A DNA stretch of 11,594 nt from Pseudobdellovibrio sp. Its GTDB lineage: Bacteria; Bdellovibrionota; Bdellovibrionia; Bdellovibrionales; Bdellovibrionaceae. A program made the translations under genes and the position numbers. The notes beneath the pieces were generated by a model. It was not told the DNA's origin. It was given only the letters and a program-made list of their open reading frames with translations, and did no database searches. Positions 1-5,424 of this stretch are shown piece by piece (the stretch's first letter is position 1; every line of letters begins with the position of its first letter). The stretch is taken from NCBI GenBank assembly GCA_025449725.1, contig JANWIU010000166.1:1-11594 (forward strand), given 5' to 3'.

Positions 1-96
1 ACTTCCGTAGCTCAATCTTCCTTCTACCAGTGCGTGTGATGTAAATGGGGTCAGCACAAGTATAGCGAAAACCAATTTAAAAATTATTTTATTCAT
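1..96 (-). CDS. Exported protein, N-terminal fragment (probable outer-membrane protein)
   Basis: Only the first 32 codons are present; the gene runs off the left edge. Reading from the ATG at 96 down to base 1, the peptide begins MNKIIFKLVF and has a short basic N-terminus. A hydrophobic core follows at about residues 5-17, then a T-S-H-A segment that fits a signal peptidase I site near residue 22. The mature start LVEGRLSYGS alternates hydrophobic and polar residues, like a first beta strand, so an outer-membrane barrel or periplasmic protein is plausible. An AGAGGTG Shine-Dalgarno sequence (99-106 region) supports this start. The gene is divergent from recO, with 174 bp between the starts. 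Export is well supported; the barrel assignment is an inference from ten residues. Confidence 0.7.
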   Translation of the reverse strand, partial: MNKIIFKLVFAILVLTPFTSHALVEGRLSYGS

Positions 97-205
97 AGTC
101 ACCTCTGGGTCCATTCTGGATTATTCTCTTTAAACAGGCAATCTCTGATGTTAGGCTATCAAAACAAGACATTTGTCGTGGCTTTCAGGCCACAGCACTG
201 CCAGA

Positions 206-258
206 CGTGATTTACGTGATTTAGTCGTGATTTAACAGTCACGATTTAAACGATTTTT
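206..258. repeat. Short tandem CGTGATTTA repeats upstream of recO
   Basis: The 9-mer CGTGATTTA occurs at 206-214, 215-223 and 226-234. A variant, CACGATTTA, follows at 240-248, and a degenerate ACGATTTTT at 250-258. The third and fourth copies sit in a near-direct repeat of 14-bp period (AGTCGTGATTTAA at 223-235, AGTCACGATTTAA at 237-249). They also create an inverted repeat, TCGTGA-N8-TCACGA, at 225-244. The cluster ends just before the recO Shine-Dalgarno sequence. It could be an operator array or a simple slippage product; no known regulator motif is recognised. Confidence 0.6.
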
Positions 259-270
259 ATAGAGGAAAAA

Positions 271-891
271 TTGAACGAAAAACAAGACCGTTTCATCATT
301 CTGAAAAAAATAAAATATGGTGAAGCTGACCTCATTGTTCATGCGATCGGAACTGACGGGGCCAAGAGTTCGTTTCTTGCAAAAGGTGCACTGAAGAGCA
401 AAAAAAGATTCGGTGGTGGAATTCTTGAGCCACTGCACTTCGTAAGTTTTACTTACAAAGAAAAACCTGAATCAACCCAAATGAAAACTTTAAGTGAAGC
501 TTCCTTAATTGAAGACTTCAAAGATATCAGAAGCGACTATGACAAGCTGGAGCTGGCGCTTTTTATTTTAAACTGTGTATCCCACGTTAGTCTTGAGGGA
601 GATCAAAATTCAGAATTTCTTTTTAATTTAACGGGGCATTCACTGCGAGCAGTAGCAGTCGCTATAGCAACTAACTTGCGCGTTCTTCGCTTACACTTTT
701 GCTTGAAGTTTCTGTATCAGCAGGGTGTGGTGTCCATTGAAAACTGGATGACGCCATTTTTGAAAGCAAACATGAATGAATCTGCCCAACTGGCTGAGTA
801 CGCCGAAATTCAAGAGTTGGCAGAGCAATACACGGACTCTATAGAAACCCTGGTAATTCAATATATCAAAACAGCAGATTCCGGTTTTTAG
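271..891 (+). CDS. recO: DNA repair protein RecO
   Basis: RecO mediates loading of RecA onto SSB-coated single-stranded DNA, working with RecR (RecFOR pathway) in the cytoplasm. The product is 206 residues. The N-terminal part (about 1-80) has the family's OB-fold pattern: FIILKKIKYGEADLIV, then a KGALKSKKRFGGGILEP stretch matching the conserved K-G-(A/V)-x-x-x-x-x-R-F-x-(G/S)-x-L-(E/Q)-P signature. The rest (about 85-206) is helical, as expected for the C-terminal domain. It is shorter than the approximately 240-residue enterobacterial protein. The CxxC zinc-finger pairs found in many RecO proteins are absent; only two isolated cysteines are seen. The start is TTG at 271, behind an AGAGGA Shine-Dalgarno sequence at 261-266, and no ATG fits better. 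It ends 5 bp from the convergent recombinase gene. Confidence 0.85.
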   Translation: MNEKQDRFIILKKIKYGEADLIVHAIGTDGAKSSFLAKGALKSKKRFGGGILEPLHFVSFTYKEKPESTQMKTLSEASLIEDFKDIRSDYDKLELALFILNCVSHVSLEGDQNSEFLFNLTGHSLRAVAVAIATNLRVLRLHFCLKFLYQQGVVSIENWMTPFLKANMNESAQLAEYAEIQELAEQYTDSIETLVIQYIKTADSGF

Positions 892-916
892 TGATACTAG
901 CCGGTTTTCATTTTTG
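881..916 (+). terminator. Possible hairpin terminator spanning the recO and recombinase stop codons
   Basis: CCGG (881-884) pairs with CCGG (901-904) and TAGT (889-892) with ACTA (896-899) around a GAT loop. Four unpaired T on the left side face one G on the right. A T-rich tail, TTTTCATTTTTG (905-916), follows on the plus strand. The recO stop (889-891) is in the left arm and the recombinase stop (complement of 897-899) in the right arm. The stem is short and bulged, so function is uncertain; on the minus strand there is no U-run. Confidence 0.35.
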
Positions 917-1802
917 ACAGAGGATGCGTGCTCTCCACTAATCTTGCCAAGTGATCCACAGTCAAATGAGTGTAGCGCTCGGTTGCTTGTAAGCTTTCAT
1001 GGCCCAAAAGATTCTGCAAGGTGCGAAGGTTGGTACCGCTTGATAGCAAATGAGTGGCATAGCTGTGTCTTAAGGCGTGCGGGTGGAGACTATTCAGCAA
1101 ACCGGCCTGACGCCCCAGCTGACGAATCCATTCATAGCCTTGTCGGGAATTTAAAGCGCTGGATCCAAAAACAAATACTTCCTCTTTTTTTAACGACTGA
1201 TTTTTGAGTTCTTTCAGTGTTTCAATGCAGAAAGAGGGAATTATTGTATAGCGCTCTTTGTTGCCTTTTCCTTTAACGAGAATTTTGTTTTCATTCAAAC
1301 GAATTTGCGTCCACTTCATAGTGCAGGCTTCTGTGATACGAAGGCCGCTTCCATATAAAAGTAGAAAGAGACTTTTAGTTTTCAAAAGCTGCAGTGAAGA
1401 CTTTGCATTTTTTTGATCTTTAATTTCTTTATTTAAGAATTTCAGCACACTGATGATTTCATCCACAGAGAGAAAGTGCGGAATCTTACGTGGCACCTTA
1501 GGGCAGAGAATTTGATTTGAATAATCCGTATCGATCAGCTTCTGTTCGTAAAGCCAACCGAAGAAGCTCTTCAAGGCCGCAATTTTTCGGTTACGAGAGG
1601 CTAAGCTGAGGTGTCCCCATTTACTGACCGCCGGCCGGCCTAAGGCCCAAAGCTCTGATGCTTTATAAACATTATTTAATTTATTATCGAAAACCTGTTC
1701 CAGGTCACGGCGATAGGCCTTAATTGTCAGTGGGGAACAGCTTTGGACATTCTCTTTATATTTCAGATAGTTATCTATAATTTGAAGTAATGAAATGCCC
1801 AT
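897..1802 (-). CDS. xerC: XerC/XerD-type tyrosine recombinase
   Basis: This 301-residue enzyme belongs to the tyrosine recombinase family. Xer members resolve chromosome dimers at dif with FtsK. The N-terminal SAM-like DNA-binding domain spans about 5-90 (SPLTIKAYRRDLEQVF, then RNRKIAALKSFFGWLYE). The catalytic domain spans about 105-295, with all active-site residues in family order: Arg155 (GSGLRITEA), Lys179 (GKGNKER), His242 and Arg245 (HALRH), His268 (LLGHES) and nucleophile Tyr277 (ERYTHL). Length and motifs match cellular XerC/XerD rather than phage or integron integrases, and no attachment-like repeats or cargo genes flank it. Telling XerC from XerD needs a tree, so the symbol is tentative. 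The ATG at 1802 follows a GGTGA Shine-Dalgarno-like sequence. The gene converges with recO and diverges from the sigma-54 activator. Confidence 0.88.
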   Translation of the reverse strand: MGISLLQIIDNYLKYKENVQSCSPLTIKAYRRDLEQVFDNKLNNVYKASELWALGRPAVSKWGHLSLASRNRKIAALKSFFGWLYEQKLIDTDYSNQILCPKVPRKIPHFLSVDEIISVLKFLNKEIKDQKNAKSSLQLLKTKSLFLLLYGSGLRITEACTMKWTQIRLNENKILVKGKGNKERYTIIPSFCIETLKELKNQSLKKEEVFVFGSSALNSRQGYEWIRQLGRQAGLLNSLHPHALRHSYATHLLSSGTNLRTLQNLLGHESLQATERYTHLTVDHLARLVESTHPLSKMKTG

Positions 1803-1848
1803 AGATTGATTATCACCTGCAATTTAAGGCACATAAAGGCCAGAAATA

Positions 1849-1879
1849 AATATAAATCCGTGAAATTTTTTTCTTGCAA
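1849..1879 (-). promoter_or_regulatory. Candidate promoter for the recombinase gene
   Basis: On the minus strand, TTGCAA (1879-1874) could be a -35 element. TATATT (1854-1849; five of six to TATAAT, spacer 19) or TTTATA (1856-1851, spacer 17) would be the -10. Spacing and matches are only moderate. The same palindromic TTGCAA is the proposed -35 of the divergent gene. Confidence 0.3.
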
Positions 1880-1903
1880 TTACTACAGGACCTTAGTTAT
1901 ATT
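1874..1903 (+). promoter_or_regulatory. Candidate sigma-70-type promoter for the sigma-54 activator gene
   Basis: TTGCAA (1874-1879, four of six to TTGACA) is followed after 18 bp by TATATT (1898-1903, five of six to TATAAT). The implied start near 1910 gives a leader of about 75 nt before the ATG at 1985. The palindrome ACTGCAGT (1906-1913) and the repeated TGCAC around it lie at the predicted start point and could be an operator. This is a visual match only. Confidence 0.4.
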
Positions 1904-1984
1904 GCACTGCAGTAATGCACCGTATCAAAACGAGACTGTGCATAAAGTGCTTAAAAACTAGCTCACGTTGAAAGGTGGCCCCGA

Positions 1985-3052
1985 ATGTCTGAATCGAACG
2001 CAACCGCATTACCACACCTCCCAAGTTCGTTATCTCAAGGTCAGAACCAAACTAACTGGATGCCAACCCAAAAGGCGGCGGACAGCAAAACCATTATCTA
2101 TAAGTCAGATGTTATGGTTCAGCTTATGAAGATGATTGAGCGTGTGTCTCCATCTCAAGCCAGTGTTTTAGTTATGGGTGAGTCTGGAACAGGTAAAGAA
2201 CTTATCGCTCGTTCTATCCATGAGAAGTCTTCTCGTAAAACTAAGCCATTCGTAGCCATCAACTGCGGTGCTTTAAGAGAAACATTACTTGAGTCAGAAT
2301 TATTCGGACACGAGAAAGGTTCTTTCACCGGCGCTTACAATAAAAAGATCGGTTTAGCTGAAGCAGCTAACGGTGGAACTTTATTCTTAGATGAAATCGG
2401 AGAATTACCGTTGTCTATCCAGGCGAAACTTTTACGTTTCGTTCAGGAAGGCGAAATCTTCCGCGTTGGTGGTAAAGATCCAATTAAAGTAGATATACGT
2501 TTAGTTTGCGCTACTAACCGTGAGTTAGATCAAGAAGTAGTTCGTGGTAACTTCCGTGAAGACCTTTTCTATCGTATTAACACGATCGTTGTCAGTGCTC
2601 CACCACTTCGCAGACGTAAAGAAGACATTCCGATGTTAGTGAACTATTTCTTAAGTTCATCTACAAGTTCATTCATCAACCGAGGAAAATCAATTGATGA
2701 AGAAGCTATGAAAATTCTTTTAAAATACGACTGGCCAGGAAACATCCGCGAATTACAAAATGTTTGCGAGCGTTTACAAATTTTATCTGAAGGCCACATG
2801 ATTATGGTTAATGACTTACCAGAGTCTATCCGTAATCCAGAAATGATCGATGAGTCTTTAGACTTCGATCCTTCTATGCCGCTATATGAGTTGGAGAAAC
2901 GTTATATCTTGAAAGCTTTGTTACACTACGGTGGAAACAAAACTCAGGCAGCACAAGGCCTTGGTATCACGATCAAGACTCTTTATAACAAACTTCATGA
3001 GTACGGTGAGTTCGAAAAGTATGCCGTTCACACGAAGCCGGCTAAAGATTAG
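1985..3052 (+). CDS. Sigma-54-dependent transcriptional activator without a receiver domain
   Basis: This is a 355-residue bacterial enhancer-binding protein that uses ATP hydrolysis to open sigma-54 promoters. The AAA+ domain spans about 38-275: Walker A GESGTGKE (65-72), sigma-54 contact loop GSFTGA (112-117, Ser for the usual Ala), Walker B GTLFLDEIGEL (131-141), sensor I CATNRE (175-180), arginine-finger segment FREDLFYRIN (190-199) and sensor II WPGNIREL (250-257). A Fis-type helix-turn-helix lies at about 318-338 (NKTQAAQGLGITIKTLYNKL). The first 37 residues are polar and too short for a receiver, GAF or PAS domain, so control must come from expression level or a partner, as in PspF-like activators. 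The Shine-Dalgarno sequence AAAGGTGG (1971-1978) fixes the start. Codon use is unusual: by eye about 24 of 40 leucines are TTA and none CTG. The flagellin downstream is a possible target, but no sigma-54 site was found in front of it. Confidence 0.9.
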   Translation: MSESNATALPHLPSSLSQGQNQTNWMPTQKAADSKTIIYKSDVMVQLMKMIERVSPSQASVLVMGESGTGKELIARSIHEKSSRKTKPFVAINCGALRETLLESELFGHEKGSFTGAYNKKIGLAEAANGGTLFLDEIGELPLSIQAKLLRFVQEGEIFRVGGKDPIKVDIRLVCATNRELDQEVVRGNFREDLFYRINTIVVSAPPLRRRKEDIPMLVNYFLSSSTSSFINRGKSIDEEAMKILLKYDWPGNIRELQNVCERLQILSEGHMIMVNDLPESIRNPEMIDESLDFDPSMPLYELEKRYILKALLHYGGNKTQAAQGLGITIKTLYNKLHEYGEFEKYAVHTKPAKD

Positions 3053-3141
3053 TTTTAAGTATTTGCCCTAATGTGGATACGTCGGTTGAAAGGGTAGAGC
3101 TGTTTTGAATAGGGACACGTTGACGGAACAAGATAGCAAAA

Positions 3142-3165
3142 AAAAGGAGCCTCACGGCTCCTTTT
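3142..3165. terminator. Bidirectional intrinsic terminator
   Basis: A perfect 10-bp stem, AAAAGGAGCC (3142-3151) with GGCTCCTTTT (3156-3165), closes a TCAC loop. On the plus strand the 3' arm runs into TTTTCATTTT, which ends the sigma-54 activator transcript. On the minus strand the arm ends in a run of eight U, which ends the convergent histone-like gene. The position between two convergent stops and the U-tracts on both sides make this a strong call. Confidence 0.88.
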
Positions 3166-3193
3166 CATTTTCTAGAACTTTGTTTACTAAAAA

Positions 3194-3721
3194 TTAGAAG
3201 TAACCTTCGTCGTCTTCATCTTCTTCTTCTTTATCGGCGGCGATATCGTCTTCTAAATCATCTTCCAGATCTTCAGAGTTATCGTCATCTTCAAGATTTT
3301 CAAATGTTCCTTCGTCACTTTCAGCGTCGTCTTCAAGTGGTTCTGCATTTGTCAGAGCATCTTCATCATCAACTCCAACCATTGCATCCATTTCTGATTC
3401 ATCATCAAACTCAGAAGCGATGTCAGCGATCAAAGAACCTTGAGTCATTTTGCTGGTATTAACGTCGTCAGATTTTTTAGCCGATTTTTTTGCAGCAGCT
3501 TTTTTAACCGGTGCAACTTTTTTCGGAGCAGCTTTTTTCGCAACGGCCTTTTTAGCAGGTTTTGCTGCGGCTTTCTTTGCAGCCTTTTTAGGGGCGGCTT
3601 TTTTCACAGCTTTTTTCGGAGCTGCTTTCTTCGCTTTTTTAGCAGCCTTTTTAGGAGCCGCTTTTTTTACGGCCTTTTTTGCCGATTTCTTCTTAGCCGG
3701 AGCTTTTTTCTTTTTTGCCAT
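3194..3721 (-). CDS. Histone H1-like lysine/alanine-rich protein with acidic C-terminal tail
   Basis: The 175-residue product has two opposite halves. Residues 1-84 are almost only Lys, Ala and Pro, with the unit AAPKK at 21-25, 33-37, 42-46 and 64-68 between AKKAVKK-like spacers. This is the composition of eukaryotic H1 tails and of bacterial H1-like proteins such as HctB or AlgP, and should bind DNA or RNA through charge. After a short linker (85-103, containing the only ordinary sequence, MTQGSLIADIASEF), residues 104-175 are dominated by Asp and Glu and end in GYF. The acidic part could self-neutralise the basic tail or bind basic partners. It is not the histone-fold type known from Bdellovibrio. 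AGAGG before the ATG at 3721 supports the start. It sits downstream of flagellin but has its own leader (3722-3855) behind the flagellin terminator. Function is inferred from composition only. Confidence 0.85.
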   Translation of the reverse strand: MAKKKKAPAKKKSAKKAVKKAAPKKAAKKAKKAAPKKAVKKAAPKKAAKKAAAKPAKKAVAKKAAPKKVAPVKKAAAKKSAKKSDDVNTSKMTQGSLIADIASEFDDESEMDAMVGVDDEDALTNAEPLEDDAESDEGTFENLEDDDNSEDLEDDLEDDIAADKEEEDEDDEGYF

Positions 3722-3854
3722 AAATACCTCTTTAGTTTAGACAAGTTGAGAGTAACGAGCTTTGAAATTGTCGGCAAGTAGATGCAAAGACTTTATATGT
3801 ATCGTTAAAGACAAAGGTCGAAGTTTTAGCTCACAGATTTGATGGCCAGGCGCG

Positions 3855-3889
3855 AAAAGAAAAGGGCCCTAAGCATGGCTTAGAGCCCT
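3855..3889 (-). terminator. Intrinsic terminator of the flagellin gene
   Basis: On the minus strand GGGCTCTAAGC (3888-3878) pairs with GCTTAGGGCCC (3874-3864) around a three-base loop. All 11 positions pair, one as G-U. A TTTTCTTTT tail follows. On the plus strand the same stem has a C-A mismatch, so the element is oriented for the minus strand. It begins about 23 bp after the flagellin stop and separates this gene from the histone-like gene. Confidence 0.88.
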
Positions 3890-3911
3890 CTTGAATTTGA
3901 TTCTGAAACTA

Positions 3912-4745
3912 TTAACCGCCGATTAGCTTAATCGCCAACATGCTGGCCTGGTTGGCTTGCGCCAAAGTTGCTGTTCCTGCTTGCAACATGACCTGATTTC
4001 GGGCCATTTCGGAAGAGGTTTGTGCAATATCCGTGTCTCTGATGCGTGAATTAGCTGCAGCAATGTTCTCTTCAGAAACCGAAAGGGTTTCCACAGGTGA
4101 TTGCAAGCGGTTTTGAAGTGCACCGATATTAGCTCTCATGCCGCTGACGGACTGAGTAGCGAAGTCGAGTGCGCCAATTCCTGCCAATGCCCCTTCCTTA
4201 GTAGAATAGTCGAGATCAAGTAATCCCAATCCTTCTAAAGTGGCTACGTTTTGTGACGCATCATATGAGATCACATCGTTTTCAGTCGCGTTCGATCCGA
4301 TCTGGATGTCAAAAACCGGGGTACTGCCGTCCAGCAGAGGAACCGAGTTCCAGTTTGCTGACATTGCAATACGTTCAATTTCAGATTTCAATTGCTGAAC
4401 TTCGACATTGATAAAGCCGCGTTCATTTTCACCAACAGTGTCGGATGAAGCCTGAATCGCTAATTCCCGTAGTCGAACTCCCAAGTTGTTGATTTCTGCC
4501 ATTGCGCCTTCTGCTGTCTGTACAAGTGAAATACCATCGTTAGCATTTCTTTTTGCCTGTGCAAGAGATCGCAATTGAGCTTTCATGTTTTCAGAAATAG
4601 CTAAACCTGCAGCGTCGTCAGCAGAACGATTGATTCTGTAACCGCTGGAAAGTTGTGCCATTGATTTTTGAATGTTTCCCTGACTTGTAACTAACTGTCT
4701 CTGCGCATTGATGGCAGCCACGTTAGTTGTAATTCGCATTCCCAT
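3912..4745 (-). CDS. fliC: Flagellin, filament subunit
   Basis: Flagellin is exported through the flagellar type III apparatus and polymerises into the filament. The 277-residue product is close to the minimal form. The N-terminal D0/D1 region has the family signature: MGMRITTNVAAINAQRQL, then LSSGYRINRSADDAAGLAISENM (about 32-54) and NDGISLVQTAEGAM. The C-terminal D1/D0 region holds ENIAAANSRIRDTDIAQTSSEMARNQV and ends with QANQASMLAIKLIGG. The middle (about 140-205) is short, so no large surface-exposed D2/D3 domains are present. This pattern is that of the multiple flagellins of Bdellovibrio, whose filament is sheathed. The Shine-Dalgarno CGGAG (complement of 4752-4756), 6 nt before the ATG at 4745, sets the start; the Met at codon 3 is less likely. 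The gene appears monocistronic with its own terminator. Other flagellin copies, usual in the group, would lie outside the window. Confidence 0.95.
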   Translation of the reverse strand: MGMRITTNVAAINAQRQLVTSQGNIQKSMAQLSSGYRINRSADDAAGLAISENMKAQLRSLAQAKRNANDGISLVQTAEGAMAEINNLGVRLRELAIQASSDTVGENERGFINVEVQQLKSEIERIAMSANWNSVPLLDGSTPVFDIQIGSNATENDVISYDASQNVATLEGLGLLDLDYSTKEGALAGIGALDFATQSVSGMRANIGALQNRLQSPVETLSVSEENIAAANSRIRDTDIAQTSSEMARNQVMLQAGTATLAQANQASMLAIKLIGG

Positions 4746-4764
4746 TTTAAACTCCGTTTAATAT

Positions 4765-4910
4765 TTTTAATTGAAAAGTGTCATTTCTTTCCTCCTTGAG
4801 TTATTCACGGCATCCGAGCCGATCATGTTTGTTTGCCTTTGGTTCATCCATAATTTTTTTATTATCATCCGTAATAAAAATCGTCCTTGAGGCCTCCTTT
4901 TCAATTAAAA
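4765..4910. repeat. 14-bp perfect inverted repeat flanking 118 bp of the flagellin leader region
   Basis: TTTTAATTGAAAAG at 4765-4778 is the exact reverse complement of CTTTTCAATTAAAA at 4897-4910. Each arm is itself nearly palindromic around AATT, so the pair could be two copies of one AT-rich binding site or the ends of a long stem. On both inner sides lies a shared TCCTTGAG motif (4793-4800 and 4884-4891), with extra similarity around it. Spacing from the flagellin start is about 20 and 152 bp. Confidence 0.6.
4767..4784 (-). other. Possible five-codon leader reading frame (MTLFN) before flagellin
   Basis: On the minus strand ATG at 4784 starts a frame encoding MTLFN, with TAA at 4767-4769. 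It is preceded at 6 nt by AAGGAGG (complement of 4791-4797), an almost ideal Shine-Dalgarno sequence and stronger than the CGGAG of flagellin itself. The stop is 21 nt before the flagellin ATG. The frame overlaps one arm of the 14-bp inverted repeat. It could couple translation or protect the leader mRNA; it may equally be chance next to a ribosome-binding purine tract. Confidence 0.3.
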
Positions 4911-5121
4911 GTTTTGGAGCATACCTTTGCTCCAGAGACTTCCTGCCTCTTAGTTAAATGTATTAATCTGATCGGGTTCTATAGAGGGATCTTGACAGGA
5001 CACAAGAATAGAAAACGGATTTTTCAGAGGGAAAAACGGAAATCTGGATCATTCGCAAGTCGTGTTTTCAGAGCCGTAACAAGACACTGGTCACGTCCTA
5101 GAGCTAATGTCGAGTCTCGTC

Positions 5122-5376
5122 TTAGTCAATTTCCTGAAGCCGACAAAGGGCTACTTTGCCAGAGAGGTTATACGATAATTCCTGGTTGCGGCGAAGGTGC
5201 TGCTCTGTGGGCATGCCCAAAGTGCAGGTCTCATTAGAGGCCTTAAAGTGGCTGCAGTCCTCACAGGCCATAGGCAACTTGTAGCGTCTATAATCAACGG
5301 GATTGATGGCGTCTTTTTTGATAGACCATCCAATGCGTTTAGGGCTTTTTTTAGACTTTTCAGAGGGTTGGGACAT
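5122..5376 (-). CDS. Small four-cysteine protein, possible metal binder
   Basis: This is a small hydrophilic protein of 84 residues from the ATG at 5376, or 86 from an in-frame TTG at 5382. It is not recognised as a named family. The first 30 residues are basic and polar (MSQPSEKSKK onward). The core has a CEDC pair followed by C-T-L-G about ten residues later and a last cysteine in VALCRLQEID near the end, giving C-x2-C-x9-C-x26-C. Four cysteines so placed fit a zinc site or an iron-sulfur cluster. No signal peptide or membrane segment is seen, so it is probably cytoplasmic. No good Shine-Dalgarno sequence precedes either start. It is divergent from clpB, with only about 48 bp between the start codons. 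The protein-like composition and conserved-looking cysteines favour a real gene over the plus-strand frames it overlaps. Confidence 0.65.
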   Translation of the reverse strand: MSQPSEKSKKSPKRIGWSIKKDAINPVDYRRYKLPMACEDCSHFKASNETCTLGMPTEQHLRRNQELSYNLSGKVALCRLQEID

Positions 5377-5403
5377 TGACAAATCTTACAGGTAACTCAT
5401 CTT
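5376..5403 (+). promoter_or_regulatory. Candidate clpB promoter
   Basis: A perfect -35 hexamer TTGACA lies at 5376-5381, overlapping the start codon region of the divergent cysteine protein gene. The best -10 at proper spacing is poor (CATCTT, 5398-5403, 16 bp spacer, three of six). No CIRCE element (TTAGCACTC-N9-GAGTGCTAA) and no sigma-32-type CCCCAT box are seen in the 48-bp gap, so the usual heat-shock signals are not evident here. Confidence 0.3.
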
Positions 5404-5424
5404 TAAGACCAGAGGTAATGCTAT

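Larger units (their letters stand above)
4746..5121. other. Gene-poor segment upstream of flagellin
   Basis: This 376-bp stretch separates the flagellin start from the end of the small cysteine protein gene, which is on the same strand. It holds the flagellin leader, a 14-bp inverted repeat (4765-4778 with 4897-4910), a five-codon frame at 4767-4784, and a small hairpin TGGAGC-N8-GCTCCA at 4915-4934. It also has a weak sigma-28-like box on the minus strand (GCCGTGAA, complement of 4804-4811). The remaining plus- and minus-strand frames have no protein-like composition. No tRNA or known regulatory RNA fold was recognised in 4935-5121. Confidence 0.6.

Noticed and set aside
178..193. Hairpin GTGGC-TTTCAG-GCCAC as a terminator
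   Set aside because: The stem is only 5 bp, no U-run follows on either strand, and it lies between two divergent starts.
914..1207. Plus-strand frame of 97 codons inside the recombinase gene
   Set aside because: It lies wholly within the catalytic domain coding sequence of the minus-strand recombinase, which has all active-site residues.
897..1802. Integrase of a mobile element
   Set aside because: Size and motifs fit cellular XerC/XerD, and no tRNA target, direct repeats or cargo genes are seen nearby.
3440..3781. Phe/Ala/Ser-rich plus-strand reading frames opposite the histone-like gene
   Set aside because: They are the antisense image of AAA/GCN repeats; no Shine-Dalgarno sequence, and the composition is explained by the minus-strand gene.
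4801..4851. 16-codon minus-strand frame (MDEPKANKHD...) in the flagellin leader region
   Set aside because: No Shine-Dalgarno sequence, and the length is expected by chance in this sequence.
4917..4934. Possible sigma-54 promoter (TGGAGC...TATGCT) upstream of flagellin on the minus strand
   Set aside because: The GG and GC pairs are 11 bp apart instead of the required 10, and the -24 box differs from TGGCAC.
4887..5237. Plus-strand frame of 116 codons between flagellin and clpB
   Set aside because: TTG start without a ribosome-binding site, irregular composition, and overlap with the more credible cysteine protein gene on the other strand.
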